NCBI RefSeq assembly: GCF_000003855.2
Contig: NW_003101674.1
Span: forward strand, 2,322,250-2,386,249
DNA from: Blastomyces gilchristii SLH14081
Lineage: Eukaryota; Ascomycota; Eurotiomycetes; Onygenales; Ajellomycetaceae
Direction: 5' to 3'
DNA length: 64,000 bases
Shown here: positions 21,751 to 34,847 of the stretch, one piece after another
How the letters are laid out: every line of letters starts with the position of its first letter
Numbering within the stretch: position 1 is the stretch's first letter
Made by a program: the position numbers and the translations under genes
The notes under the pieces: model-generated
Told to the model about the DNA's origin: nothing
Seen by the model: only the letters and a program-made list of their open reading frames with translations
Databases searched by the model: none

Positions 21751-24130
21751 TTAAACAACCTTCTGCCCCTGCAACCTTCTGCCCCTCCTCCCCAACAACG
21801 TCGCATTATCTAAACTAAGCTCAAACGGCTGTCTCGCCGACCGCGCTGCATTCTCCCTCGCCGCCGCCGCAACAGTAGAACTATGCGTCCCATAACCGCC
21901 ACCGCCCTGCTGTCGTGGCGCTTGTCTCTGCCGCTGTTGCTGTTGTTCACGCTGTCTCGCCTGCGCCGCCGCACTGGGTTGCGTAGCAGCGGTTGCATTC
22001 AGATTCGTAGATTTCAACTTTGCCTCCATGGTTGCTACTTCGGTCGGGTTATGCCCCGCCCGTGGCGCTACCTTGGCGGGATTCGCGGCATGTTTATCTT
22101 GATCGTAATAAATTATTCCCTCGAGATCTTCGTCATTATCGCTGTTGTCATCATCGAAGTCTTCATTGAGCGGGTTGAGGGGTGCATGGAAGCCCTGTTT
22201 GAAATTGTTGCGTCGTTTGCCTTCTTCTTCTTGGCGGTGGACGGCGTAACTGATATCGAAGACTTCGCGGAGATTGATGGCCCCTGGCGATCGGAAATCC
22301 ATCTTGCGATCCATCACTGCGGCGGGGGTTTCTAGGAATTGCGCATGGAGGGCGGAGGGAGTTGCGAGCGGTGGCGCATCGGCGGCCGCGTGGGTTTCTT
22401 CGTTCGTTTGTTTGATCCACGGGTGTTGCAGGAACTCTTTGATGGTGAAGCGTTTTTCCGGGTCGACAGTTAACAGGTGGGAGACGAGGTCTTGGGCGGG
22501 TTTAGAGATGTCGTCCCACCAAGGAGAGAGGAAAGTATATTGACCCCGAGCGACTTTCTCGGTTAGGACTTGGATGCTCTCATCATAGAATGGAGGGAAG
22601 CCGCATAGCAGTGTATAGAGGACACAGCCTAAAGCCCACATATCGACGCTTTTGGAATAACGTTCATCCTTGACGATCTCAGGGGCAGTGTAACCAACTG
22701 TACCGCATGGCGTCATCGTTTCGCTATCCCATATTACCTTGGACAGACCGAAGTCTGCCACTTTGATCTGACCAATACCGCCACCCCCAACACCGGGAGT
22801 GAACTCGCCCTCATCGGCTTTTTCTTCGTCACCAGGAGCAGGTGGTTTTGGATTTTTGGTTGGAATGAAAGGAACAGGATAAAACAGGAGATTTTCAGGT
22901 TTGATGTCACTGCGGGAGGAAGAAAATTGGGCTATTAGCGGAGTTGCGTTATCAAAGGGGACGTCATGACGCTACGTAAAATGAATACGTACCGGTGAAC
23001 AACGCCACAGTGTTCATGTAGATATTCTATTGCTTTTGCGACTTGTAGGATAACATGGCGACTGAGGTCTTCGCTAAAGTATGTCAACCGAACGATTTGG
23101 TGAAAGAGTTCGCCCCCAGGGCAAAGCTCAAGGACGATATAGTAAAACTGCCTCGACTCTGAGAACTCGATCAATTTGACGATATTGGGATGGTCGATTT
23201 GGCGCATTATTTGAACTTCTTTGAGGATGTTGGCTCGCTTTATGGAATAAAGAAAATATGGAAAACCAAGGAGTTAGTGACACACTAGGGGTATGGTTTG
23301 GTGCGAAGAGTGCTAGATAGCCAAATCTTGTAAAGAATATTCCAAAACTTGTATCCAAAAGAAATCGAATCCAAGAGGTGAAAACTTAGGAGTCAAGTAA
23401 GACTCACCTCCACGACCTGTTTTTGCTTCTTCTTGAGGTCCGGATGAAGATGAGCCTCGCCCTAGAATTCCACTCTTCGATGTTGGCGAGAGTATAAACG
23501 AAGAAAGAATAAAGATGAAAGTTGGATAGAGAGAAAGTGAAAAGAACCAAGGCGCGCCGCATGCTGACAGAATGTGTCGCAATGCGAAAATAAAGAAGAC
23601 ACCACATATTAAAAAACAAATGGGGGAGTGGGAGAGGGAAGAAGGAAATGGTCCGGTGTCAGGTGACGGATGCATACCTGTTTGGAGTTCATCTCGAATT
23701 TCCGCACGACCTTGATAGCAACCTCCTTAAATTTCCCAGTCGTATCTCTGGCTCGATATACATTACTGAAAGCACCATCGCCCATTTTCTCGACTAACTC
23801 CCATCTCTCCAGTCCCGGGTATTTTGGCATCATTGACCTACTCCGTCTCTCCTCCGCGATTATCTGCTCGATTTCCGACTCATGCACTCGTGAGCCTTTA
23901 TTGGCTGCTGTCCCTGTTTGTTTTGATCCTGGCGCATTAGAGGCATCCTTTGGTGGTAATCTGCAATCCAAAGCATCCAAACCGCGGATAGCAGGATATT
24001 GGCCTTGAGGCTGTTTCTGTTGTTCTGCGTGGATGGTAGAGACATTTGTGGTGGGCTCCGCGTGGGGTGTGGCTACGCGGGCCTGCTTGCCATGACGTAT
24101 GAAATTCTTGAGGCTCTGAATAGTACTCAT
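21751..24130 (-). CDS. srk1: Srk1/Rck2-type MAPK-activated serine/threonine kinase
   Basis: Four exons: 23678-24130, 23408-23461 (54 nt), 22993-23237 and 21751-22909; GT..AG introns, total 1911 nt, 636 aa. Start ATG 24130 (MSTIQSLKNF); the upstream codons in frame are not ATG. The kinase domain spans about residues 109-416: glycine loop MGDGAFSNVYRA, lysine in VAIKVV, the family-specific insert GEAHLHPDLKKKQKQVVE encoded by the 54-nt exon, HRDIKPEN across an intron, DFGLSK, TAPEIVK and QHPWIKQ. The C-terminus FELSLDNATLLGRRGRR matches the conserved tail of Srk1/Rck2 kinases that holds the Hog1/Sty1 MAPK docking site. Family role: effector kinase of the stress MAPK pathway, acting on translation and cell-cycle control in cytoplasm and nucleus. 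Intact; assignment is firm, exact orthology inferred. Confidence 0.93.
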
Positions 24131-27100
24131 GACGGGCAAAATCAGTCTCCTAGGAGCTGCTGATTGTACGGAGCGTCTTTCAAATAATGAACAGGAGGTC
24201 AGGTCAGGTCAGGTTAGGTCCGTTAGGTTATAAGGAGTGGCTCGAGGGAGGCTATCCCGTCGAAGGACGGGAAGTATATAGGCGGCAAATCACGACGGCT
24301 TTGCGAGGACTCAAAGCGAGGATGTCAATGATAGGGAGGCCAGAAGGAGTTTAAAGGAACGACAATCAGGTCAGGGTAAAAATCGATCCCAGGTCTGAAA
24401 AGTGGTGGGAGGGAAAGGAGCCTGGCTGCCGATAGATGGTAATTCGAGGGGATGGCTGGCGGTAGTAAAGCGCCGAAGAAGGCGAATGGAACAAGCCACC
24501 TGGGCAGAAGAAGGAAGGGCAGGAAGGAAGAAGCGGCTAGCCAACGACAAGGGATACAAGGAGATACAAGGGAATATAAGAGAACGGGAAATTAGAGAGT
24601 TAACCAGAGGGAGAGAGAGGTTAAGGAGGAAGAGGAATAATAACGACAAGGGGAGAGAGATCGCGGCATCAGCGGCGGTACGGCTGGTTGGTATTAAAAA
24701 TCTTGATTGTCGCAGGTCTTGGCGATGAAGCGCAGGTCAGGTGAGGGGGGCGGCTGGTGGGGGCTGAGGAAAACGTCATAGGGGAAGAGCCAGTAAGTAC
24801 TTCGAGTATGCGGGTTTTCATCATAATTGTCGATTCCAAACACAGTAATCTGATATAGCCTTGGTTTTCCATCACGATGCGGGCTGGCTAGTAGATCTTC
24901 ATACATTGATATGATCAAGCACCAACAGCGCTGATGTCATCGACTGCCCTTGGTAAGCCCCACCAGGAGACCTTCGCCTAACCCTTGTCTGGCTTCATTC
25001 AATCTTACAGAGACAATGTATTAAGTGTCCTACTCAGACACACAATAATAATACACAAATGCATACAGTGTGAATAGAGCTGTTGACTGTCCTGATAGTA
25101 TGCAGGGAAAAGTAACGGAGAAAAAAAAAACTACTAGGCAAAAATTCGATCACCATCTCATAATCTCAATGGGACAGCGCGTTGGGCACGGTAGCTGGTA
25201 GCTGCCGGGATGGGGATTCCAATAGTTACCGGAGTTCATGCTATAGAGGCTTTGACGCCTAACTGGCAAGCCGGACTTTAGGCATCAGGCCCCTAATGGG
25301 CCCCAAACCATTTTAGGGATTTTGTCAACATGGGATGCCAGAAGATCCATGGTTCCACCCCTGGCTTATTTAACTAGTCATGTCCATGCCCGCCAGCTAT
25401 TTTGATAACCAAGAGTACTCTACATTTTCCGATCGATACAAGCTGAATATCCATTGTTTTAAATTGTCAATGGTGTACTCCACATATATGGAAACTGAGA
25501 AGTACTCTCTAATCAAACCAATGTCTTGTTTTCTAACCAGTGTTCTGCGTCTTTTCTGCGCAGGCTCAACTTCCAAACCCCTGTTCTATCTATCCTTTCG
25601 TCATCACTCACCTCTATTTCAAGCTACATTCAGCGCAGGTTATATCAATTTTACATTATAAACCAAGAACCTATATAATTGAGCTTCAATTAAAACAAAA
25701 AAGGACAAAAACAAAGAAAAGAAAACCATATAATGAGTGTTACTTAAGATATTTAAACTATTGACCCTGTGCACGTCAGTGATCAACAGATCATCATCTC
25801 TGAGCCTTTGTAAGTTAAATAGACCCTGCAGTCCGGAAAAATGCATCTATCTCTGCTAAACATTAATTGAGACTAAAATAGGCGTGGATATGCATACGCC
25901 ATGGAAAGTAATTGCTTTTCCATCCATCAGTGCTGGAGAACCCGTCTCTGAGGTCCACAGTGTATCTCCAGCTGTTATATAGGCCTAAATGACCTTCGCT
26001 CTCGATCTGCATTGCCTCAATACCACCGACAACGGAAGCATATCTGAAAAGTCATGGCACCTTCTTCTTCCTCACTGCCCCCGCGCCAGCGGGAAGCTGG
26101 CTGGCTCATCATCAATGATCCGGCATATCTTGAAATGGAGCCCTTTGACGTCTGGACTGTGCGACTCTTTGCTTCTACTCCGATGTCGAGCTGGGTCAGG
26201 CTTGATGCCAGCCTCGAAGGGAATGACAATATTTTACCCACTTTAAGGAGCACCCGAGGCCATCACAGCCAAGGGCTACTAACCTCTGAGCATCGCCTTT
26301 GAAATAACTCTCAGACTGCACCGGCAAAGAAGAAGGGGGAAAGAGGTAATACGTCCTTTCTTCAGAGTATCTTTCTGGATAAATGTGTCATATTTTCATT
26401 TACCTGTGAGGCTTTACTCTAGTTTATGTTCTTGGTGATGATAAGTCTGCTCCTCTCATTGAATGTACTGTACAACACATTGTTTATTCCCCAGACTGCT
26501 TTCTCTTCATCAAGCACTTGCTATACTTCCTGATTCCACTGCTGCTGAAGAGCATGTTGCTTAAATATTTCATGATAGTGAATGATTATTCGCAAGGAGT
26601 TGATTAGCTGGTTAAGATGGACGGCGTTGTTTCGCTGCAAATGTTGGTTTGAAGGGGTGCTGGCTTGATTCAGGGGAGGGAGGTGATGGGAATGAGAATA
26701 CTCTGCTTTCCCACAGAGCAGATGACGATCGATGATAGCCGCCTCTTTTAATCCCAAGTGAGGGTAAGTGTAACAATATGCCAAACGGGCCATACGCACG
26801 TGTATGTGATATTCTAGCAAGTATGTAGCTAGGTGTTGTGTGGGTAAACGAAAGTGGCTTGGAAGTACATGAGAATGTACAGGCAACAATAGTAAAGCGT
26901 GTTATCCGTGGTTTGCGAAGGCTATGGAAAATGGATTCTGTATATTACAATAAGTCGTCTTCGCAAAGGTGATGTCTGGTATGTGAGTTTGTCAGGGGTG
27001 GCAGTAGAGACGACAAATATATTATACCTAAGCGATGCAACTCCATTTTCTTGACAGAATGAAATTTATATATAATATATTAAATTAATGAAATTTAATT

Positions 27101-29276
27101 ATAAACTCCTGAGTGAGAGTTCGGAGATAACCAAGCTACAGTTCGTTTTCTCTTCCTGATCCATCAATTCTCCATTGTGTGAGAGTTCCTCCTGACAGTG
27201 AAATGAATGTAACTGATATGTGATGGTCTAGCAGTTCTTCATTCACTCACTGGCAGTGTATCATTCCTATTTCCCACGTACAAATAGAAGGAAAAGCTGC
27301 TGATGAATCAAAGCATTGTATTTTTTTATTCCCGTTATTTCTTTACTTTTTTTTTTATGGCACGAGGGCGTATCAGATAGCCACTTCTGAACCCCACGCA
27401 AGATCAAAAGTGTACAATTACGATTTACTTTGACAAAAATGCACGTTGATCTCAAGTATTCACTCATCTGTGTCTTTTTTTACATGTACCGCCGAGTTCT
27501 TTCTGTCACCATCTTCATGAACAAGCCTCCCGCCGTAAGAAGCCCCCCATTCGTGGACCACTTTTCGACTTTGAAACCAGCCTGCTTCACTTAGAGGAAC
27601 ACAAATGTATCACTCCATGAGAAAACTCGCGAAACAAAGAGAAACCACGCTCCTCGAGTCTACTCTGTCAGAATTTAATAACGGGAGTCACCCGACGTTC
27701 TCCAGTCTCTGCCGTGGAGCCTTTTCCAAGTATCCGCCGCACCAGTTTCAAATATGGTTGCTAGCTTTTCTAGTTCTCGAGGAGACGGCGAGGTTCTGTG
27801 CCATCGTCCATTTTCAGAGGAGTTCGCCGTCATACCTAGAAAAGCTAGCTGATTCTAGACTTACAAAGCGTTGCTTTTGAAATCAGAACCACCATGACCA
27901 CGGAGAATGCTTCTTTCTGACTATCATTCCTACTCACTTATGTCACGCCGTCCAGATACGGGGATGGCGTCGGACTGGGAGACCGGAGATAAATAATGAT
28001 GACCACGCCATGTACTTTGGCTGGCGCTGGCCATCGCTAAACGGTAACATATCTATCTATTGGCTTTCGGCAATCGGGGAAAAGGTGGGGAAACCATGTT
28101 TGTTGGAAGCTAATCTGTACCGATAGATGGGAAGAACCGTGGAACGACCCTGTCTCACTCAACACGCAATCTCCGTTAGATCATCAGGGGAGAAGTTAGC
28201 CGTACTGCTCTGTAGGCGAAGAGAATGGTAGATGGAAAGGGAACCTCCACCCTCCACCCACCACCCACCACCCACCATCAAGGGATTTGGGCTGTTGATT
28301 CCTATGAGCCAGTAAAGCACTGGGACTGAGTTTTAGAGAGGTTCTGGTGATGTCGTAGGGAAACGTTTTGGAGCGGATTTCGTGGGACGCCGCCATTTCC
28401 CAAGCGTACCACTATGGACGAAATAAATGCATAACTAATGCCCGGATTTCCCCATCGCCATAACTTTCGTTCAATTATGTACTGTACATAGTTACTCGGG
28501 AGGCGGTGTTGATTGAGTCTTCTGTGGGCAATTTTCTTTTTCTTCCCAATGAATCTGTTGGACGAGTTCGCTGCTCCCTTATGATACAGGAAGGAAGGAC
28601 ATTTGAGAAAATTCCTGGTTGGAGGATGTTGTGACCTTTGTGGGCCGAATACTCCGTACAAAACGCGGCAAATGTAAGTTAACTATGTAGATCTCTTCCT
28701 GGGGCTGCGGCCAAGGGGCTCCACCTTCGCAAACCAGCGTCTTGGCGCGTAGGGCTCCAATTAGGTTCAACCCTCCACTGCCCATTTCTGCGCATTTCAC
28801 TGGTAAACGACGCATTATTATATTTCCCTGCGTAATCCCGAAACTCGGCAGACTGACATCAAAATCTGCGGGGTGCTGGGGTTTTGAGCAGCATTAGGTG
28901 ATATCGGCTTGAGCTCAGTTCTCGGTCCCTGCAACCGCGTGGGGACGCCATACCCACAGTCCGTTAACCAGCGAGAGGTGGGGATAGGGAAGCAGTGCTT
29001 CTGCTGCGAAGATAGGGTGTCAAGGGACTCTAGCAAAGATCAGCAAATGCCGGCGCGCTGTCAGATTGTTTTAGGGGTCCGTAGTTTCAACCCCGCTTGA
29101 ACCAACGACATGGAACACACGACTGCCGGATATCTTCCAGCAGGATGGGACGTTGCTGGAGTTATTTAGGCAGAGGCAGCCCGCCCTTGAGCGTCGAAGT
29201 TGGTGGTGTTTGAGACGTATTCTTCAGAAATAACCTCCTCCAGGTGGTCGTGAGAGTCTCCCTATAAACGTTGAAC
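24131..29276. other. 5.1-kb gene-free spacer
   Basis: Begins with the promoter and 5' leader of the kinase gene, which includes repeated AGGTC units near 24195-24225. 24400-24700 is purine-rich. 25000-29270 has no supported gene: the open frames of 60-120 codons carry no recognisable domain and several lack ATG. A short ACCCACC array sits at about 28257-28278 and a TACTCCGTA motif at about 28650. Confidence 0.45.
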
Positions 29277-31410
29277 ATGTCGTGTTTCGCCAAATCGGCA
29301 CTGTGCCTTTTGGTAGCTGGTCTCCCAGCTCTAGCCCAATTCCTTCTCAAGCCAGAAGGGGTCACAGGCTTGGAATCCAAATTTGGTGATGGTGCTAAGA
29401 TCACTTACAAAGAGGTGAGCAAACATATCCCTACTCTAGACTCATCCCTAGCTCACATCAACGGCAGCCAGGACTTTGCGAGACTACGTCGGGGGTCAAG
29501 TCATACGCTGAAGGGTCTCGATGATAACCAAGACTACCCCATCAACACATTCTTCTGGTTTTTTGAAGCAAAAAAAGATCCAGAGAATGCTCCTTTGTCT
29601 AAATGGATCAATGGAGGACCCGGGAGCTCTTCGATGGTGACGCCCCCAGTTTGCTTTTATCTCTCGCCTTCTCAACTTTTTCGTACTTCTCTTCCTCTTT
29701 TGATGCATCAAATGCTCTGCTATAATCAAGTGATGCGACAGCCCTAAACCAAAGCTCCTTGAGGGTGGAGATGGAGAGGTGGATAGGGGTAGCAGTATTT
29801 GCATTTGCTGACTGCCGGAAACAGATGGGCTTGTTGGTTGAAAACGGTCCTTGCATCATCAATCCGGATTCAAATTCAACGATACTGAATCAATATTCAT
29901 GGAACAATGAAGGTATGGATCACTCTCCTGTTCCCCAATATTGCGAGCCTGCGAATATAGTGCTAAAAATAAAAACAGTTAATATGCTCTTCTTGGATCA
30001 CCCGGCACAGGTCGGCTTATCCTACGATACCCTTGCCAACTACACGAAAAATTTGATCCATAGGAGAGCTCACCAAGTTGGGCCCCAATGATCCAATTCC
30101 AGAGCAGAATGCTACGTTACTGGTCGGAACGTACCCTAGTAACGAGCCGGAAAACACTGCACTGGATAGTCGTAGTGCTGCAATTGCTCTTCGGCACTTT
30201 GCGCAGGTATGGTTCCAAGAATTCCCCGGTTACCACCCAGGGGACTCTCGAATCAGCCTTGCCACTGAGCCTTATGGTGGCCGTCACGGCCCAGCATTTT
30301 TCGCGTACTTCGAAGAACGGAACCAGAAGATCGAAAATGGTACCTGGAAAGATGACGATGGAGACATGAAAGTATTGAATCTTGATACCCTCATAAATCA
30401 TCAACGGCTGCCTTGACCGCCAAGTGCAGTGGCCTTCAGACCCAGAGTTTGCATTCAAAAACACATACGGTATCGAAACAGTCAATGAAACGATTTATGA
30501 CTATATGGTCGACTCCCTCGTTAAGCGCGGCGGTTGTCGCGATATGGTCGAGGACTGCCGCGTTCTTTCCGCCGTCTGGGACCCAGATAACACCGGCATC
30601 AACGACACCGTCAATGAGGTTTGCAGCACCGCTGAGAACTACTGCTCCAGCGAGGGTCGCGGGCCATATCTTCGGCACTCCGGCCGCAACTACTACGACA
30701 TTTCGCAGGTCGAGCCGGCCGCATTCCCTACCCCATTTTACAAGGGGTGGTGTGAATCAGGAACACGTCCAAGCCGCACTTGGCGTACCCCTCAACTGGA
30801 CCCAGTCCAACAGAGCCGTATCGACAGCCTTCCGAGGCATTGGCGACTATCCGCGTCCAGGTTGGATCGAGGATCTGGCCTTCCTGCTCGAGAATAACAT
30901 CAAGGTTTCTCTCATCTATGGCGACCGCGACTTTGCCTGCAACTGGATGGGCGGCGAGGCGGTGAGACTCGCGATCGACTATGCCGAAATACCCCCCTAT
31001 AGAGATAAATGATTGTGAATAATCTCTCATATATCAATTGAATACTCTCACTTTCACGTCATTGCAAGGATCGAAGCCGGCACGACTCGAACAAGGCGTG
31101 CTGTTCAACAATGATATTGCCACGGGCGAGATCGACACCGTCGTGCCATTGCCTGACGACGATGGGGATTATTATTTGTTCGTCTGGTCCGTCCGACACT
31201 TTTGCGTTTAAACAGGACCCCCCGCCACAGTATCCTAAGTTCTGCTAAGCGCTTGACCCCGGCGTCTGCACAGAGGAGCAGATCGAGGCGATACTGACGG
31301 GCAAGGCGGTACTCAAACAATGGATTCTTGTCGATGAGAATACGACCGAATTGTTCCCTGAGGTTGTTGGTGATTGGCGGCAGTCCCACATCGCCACCTT
31401 CGCCGAGTGA
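29277..31410 (+). pseudogene. Serine carboxypeptidase (peptidase S10) pseudogene
   Basis: ATG 29277 begins a signal peptide ([21 protein letters not shown]). Plausible introns lie at 29415-29467, 29637-29824 and 29913-29978. S10 landmarks are legible: [88 protein letters not shown] and TEEQIEAILTGKAVL. It is broken several times: frame changes near 29500 (with about 20 nt missing), 30060, 30395 and 30748, and a TAA at 31246. The catalytic serine of the ESYGG motif is Pro here (CCT at 30270-30272), the catalytic Asp is kept (GDRDF), and the GH of the C-terminal active-site His is garbled near 31080. The segment before VLFNNDIATGE is about 50 codons too short or altered. An intact parent would have been a secreted or vacuolar protease. 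Confidence 0.9.
30992..31094. repeat. Copy 1 of a ~100-bp segment shared with 52 kb
   Basis: Matches 52094-52190 base for base except for a 6-nt indel (CTCACT-type) and C-run length. It lies inside the 3' part of the carboxypeptidase pseudogene. The right half contains a garbled match to the S10 segment that precedes the active-site His (F..ARI.EAG), so the sequence probably originates from this gene. Confidence 0.92.
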
Positions 31411-32077
31411 TACTGCTGGTGCGTCGGGTTTGTTTGTGAGCGGCATCTGGCAGCAAGTAGGATTGTTAGTCATTCTCACTGTGATGGTATCTGCAATGCT
31501 GTTTTAAATAATAGGTTGATTGGGTTGTATATGGATGTGTGTCGTACCGTACATACATCATGGCCGAGGCTTGAAGATTGTTGTCTCCTATATTTTTTAT
31601 ACCGGACATAAAACTCCAATTGTCATTCATTTAATTGAGACTTCATTGAGCTCGATCGGAATTTTGAAAAGGTGTTCTGCGTGAATAAGCATTCAGAATC
31701 ATCTGTTTGTCATTCGTCGAAAGGTTTTCCTTTCCTTTTCAGAAGTGTAGATAGCCTTGGCCAACGCCGATGGATAGTATCAACAAGCTTCAGTCCCATT
31801 GTGAGTACTGAGACAAGTTCATGGAAATAAAGCCGCGAGAAGCTGTGACAAGCTACCTATGTACATGTACAGTACATATTTAGGGATCCAACCAAAGTGT
31901 CACCGGCATTGCCTTAGTATCTGGTGCTCAATTCGAGGTACGGTACAGTACTCGGTACAGAGTAGCCTGCAAGACTTCCTGTAGTTAAAGGAGTGGCGCG
32001 CACCGTTTGCAAAAAATCACTGACAAGCTTCTTAAATATCTATCTAACCTCTAGTTATTCCCTTGACAGCCATGGAC

Positions 32078-32103
32078 TTTTTTTTTTTTTTTTTTTTTTT
32101 TTT
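32078..32103. repeat. Poly-T tract (26 nt)
   Basis: Uninterrupted run of T in the spacer, no coding context. Confidence 0.95.
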
Positions 32104-32916
32104 GACCGCGAAGCCAAGACCCCGCCAACAGAACCCATATTGTCTGAGAGATTGGATCTCAAGGAGATGAGTTCACTGAGTTGCCTGGGTAGGGAAGTCC
32201 AATTATTTGAAATCTTATATGTAATGTGATACCAATTTACAATTTACAGCACCGAGTACACTAGAAAGAAATTCATCTGTTAGCAATATGGTTTCGGTTA
32301 AATATCCTGATTGAATTTGCAGATGTTAAACTGTGTATATCCTAAAAAGTCAGGCATCTTCCATGCACCCTTTAACAATGTTAATTAGCCTTTTGGTTCT
32401 TTCCAAGGAAATAAATTACATATAGGTCTTCTCCTGGCTAGTTCTAGTGATTTGTCTAGTGGTGGTTTATAGAGTGGATGCATTTGGCTGCAAACTTCCA
32501 TGAGAGATTGTCATATTTCCCGGAGCACTGTACCTTACCTAGGTAAATGTCGACGACCTGTTTTCTTGCAAGACCAATCAGACATCTCAAGAACTATTAA
32601 AATTTCTTGCACTCCTTGCTAGTCACCGTCGGAGCAAGTCTCCCATGCTGACGGACCAGCAGCATCGCGGGCGTTCCACTTAGATTTGAAAGTATCATGA
32701 TATCATGACAGGCTGGAGACAAAAGCTTGGCTTGCATGGCCAGGTATGGGAAGGGAATGAGGGTCTAAAGAGGACTAATATGTACGGAGTACGGAGGAGG
32801 TGAGATTGAGATAGATAGAGAGCATGAATCAGGCCACTTGGCTGACAGCTTGTGAGCAAAATAGTTATTTAACCAACCCAACCGGTGTTGCTCTTCGTTT
32901 ATGAAACATTAGCTGC

Positions 32917-33001
32917 TAAAAAAAATATAAAAATAAAATAAAAAATAAAAATAAAAATAAAAATAAAAATAAAAAAGAAAGAAAGAAAGAAAGAGAGAAA
33001 G
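32917..33001. repeat. (AAAAAT)n then (AAAG)n microsatellite
   Basis: A-rich hexamer array grading into GAAA tetramers; purely simple sequence. Confidence 0.9.
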
Positions 33002-34847
33002 AGATATACTTACATACTCTTGAGTCAAAGATCGAGCCTAGGGCCAACAACATTCCCTCTCCCATGGCTTGACTCGCTGTCATATCAACTTACTACTCCT
33101 TATGTATAGTGCAGTCGACCGCGGGGGGGGAGGAGGCGGCAGAGGCCTGCGGGGTTTAAAAGCAAAAATCACACAGATAAAAAGAAGGCAAGGATGTTAT
33201 GCAAGTTTCGACCCAGCGTGTCAGAAGCCAACAGAAATTAGAGAAATAGATATTACTATCGCCGCGGGCTAGAGAGTTGAGACTGCACGTATGTAAGCCC
33301 AAGCCTGATATCATGCTTGCATCCGAGCAAAGGAAAACCGGGAATTGAGCAGGTGGGTGGTAGTTTATTGTATTGCCACATGATATGTATATGCATTCTA
33401 GGAGGCAGCCAGCAGCCTTTTTAATTTTCTGTATACAAAAATAAACAATCTGTCGTTTGGAATGTGCCATGCCGCGGTTAATTCAGCAGATCGGATATTT
33501 ACTCCAGTTTCCTATTGAAAAACGCAGCCCGAGTCTTGGTTGAAATATCCACAGTCTTTTGTAACGCAAAAGTATTAAGTATGATAATCTTTAATATAAG
33601 TACTCCGTAGTTAAATACCAAATATTCGGTTGAGTTTTTAACTCGAGCCAGGGTTCTAGCCGTAACTAACTGGATAACTTACTGGGAGGTTGGCCAGAGT
33701 ATATTTTTGCAACGAAGATGAAACGTCCTAAATAACTATCTAGAGAGGGGCCGTTTCAGGGGGTTTCTTCGAGAACAAGACAAGACTGAATGGACCAACG
33801 AGCAGAAAGCCGAGTAACTTAAATATATGAGGTACGATGTAAATAAACTACCTGCTGCAGTGGTTGCTTGCAGTTTCTTTGATCTGGCCTGATCTATCTC
33901 GGCCTAAATACATAAATAAAGACCACCCCTTCTTTGTCCGAAAGCTGTAGAAGCGGGTTTCCCTGGTCTGGATGAAGACTGGCTTGATTTGTTGGTGGTT
34001 AGCAGCGTACTCCGTAGTTTAAGGAGATATTTCTTTCTTGCTTCTTCTGTTCCAACAGGGATCGTCATCTTTGGCCCGTCGTCGTCGACTTTCCCCCCTC
34101 TTGAGTCTTCCATCCTTCCTATCCTCCTCCTATTTGTCCTTTGCGACCAGCCCTCATCACACTGCTGGAAACCCTTTTCCAACCACCCTTAAAAAAAAGT
34201 GTTTGTGACCATATTTTTCACTTGGGTAGAATTTTAATTATTTAGCGCCTGTTCCAGACTCCATTTTAAGCACAAACTGTCCAAGTCGTGGCCCGGATTG
34301 AATATTGGCCTCCTGGTGTTTGTTATTTACCTCCCATTCGCTGTATCGTATCGCAATCAAACTATCATCAACCATCATCCACAGCGGATAGAGAGAATTT
34401 CTCTGCAAAGCCCTGTCTGTCTGTTCCTGACATTCTTCGCACCGAGGCTTAGCTCGCCACCCAGCAGATTATAGACACAGAGGTTGGCTCCGTTCCATCG
34501 ATCGATTGTTTTCCAATAATCCAGTGCGACAGCGGACAGCGCCTATATATCGCACCTCACTTCCCGCCACGATCAGCGAACCAGCTTTGTGGGAAATAAT
34601 TCGGTCTGGGCTTGTGTCAGCGCTGGAAAAAGTATCTGGACTCCTTCTCCGTTATGCGGCCGCTACCTTGGATAACGTGAGAAACCCATGGGCATCGAGT
34701 GCTATGGATGAGTTTTCCCCCAGGAATAAGGAGGTTTCAAAAGTTATGCAAAACAAATTTCCTTAACCGGGGACCGTTATCATTATTTTATAAGACTAGT
34801 CAGTCCCTTAGCACGAACCCACCCAGACCAACTCGACCTCTGGCAAT

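Larger units (their letters stand above)
31411..34847. other. 3.4-kb spacer
   Basis: No supported gene. Holds poly-T (32078-32103), an (AAAAAT)n/(AAAG)n stretch (32917-33001), several TACGGAGTA motifs (near 32782, 33601, 34007) and probably the 5' leader of the 912-aa gene after about 34200. Short open frames around 34506-34766 lack an ATG start. Confidence 0.5.
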
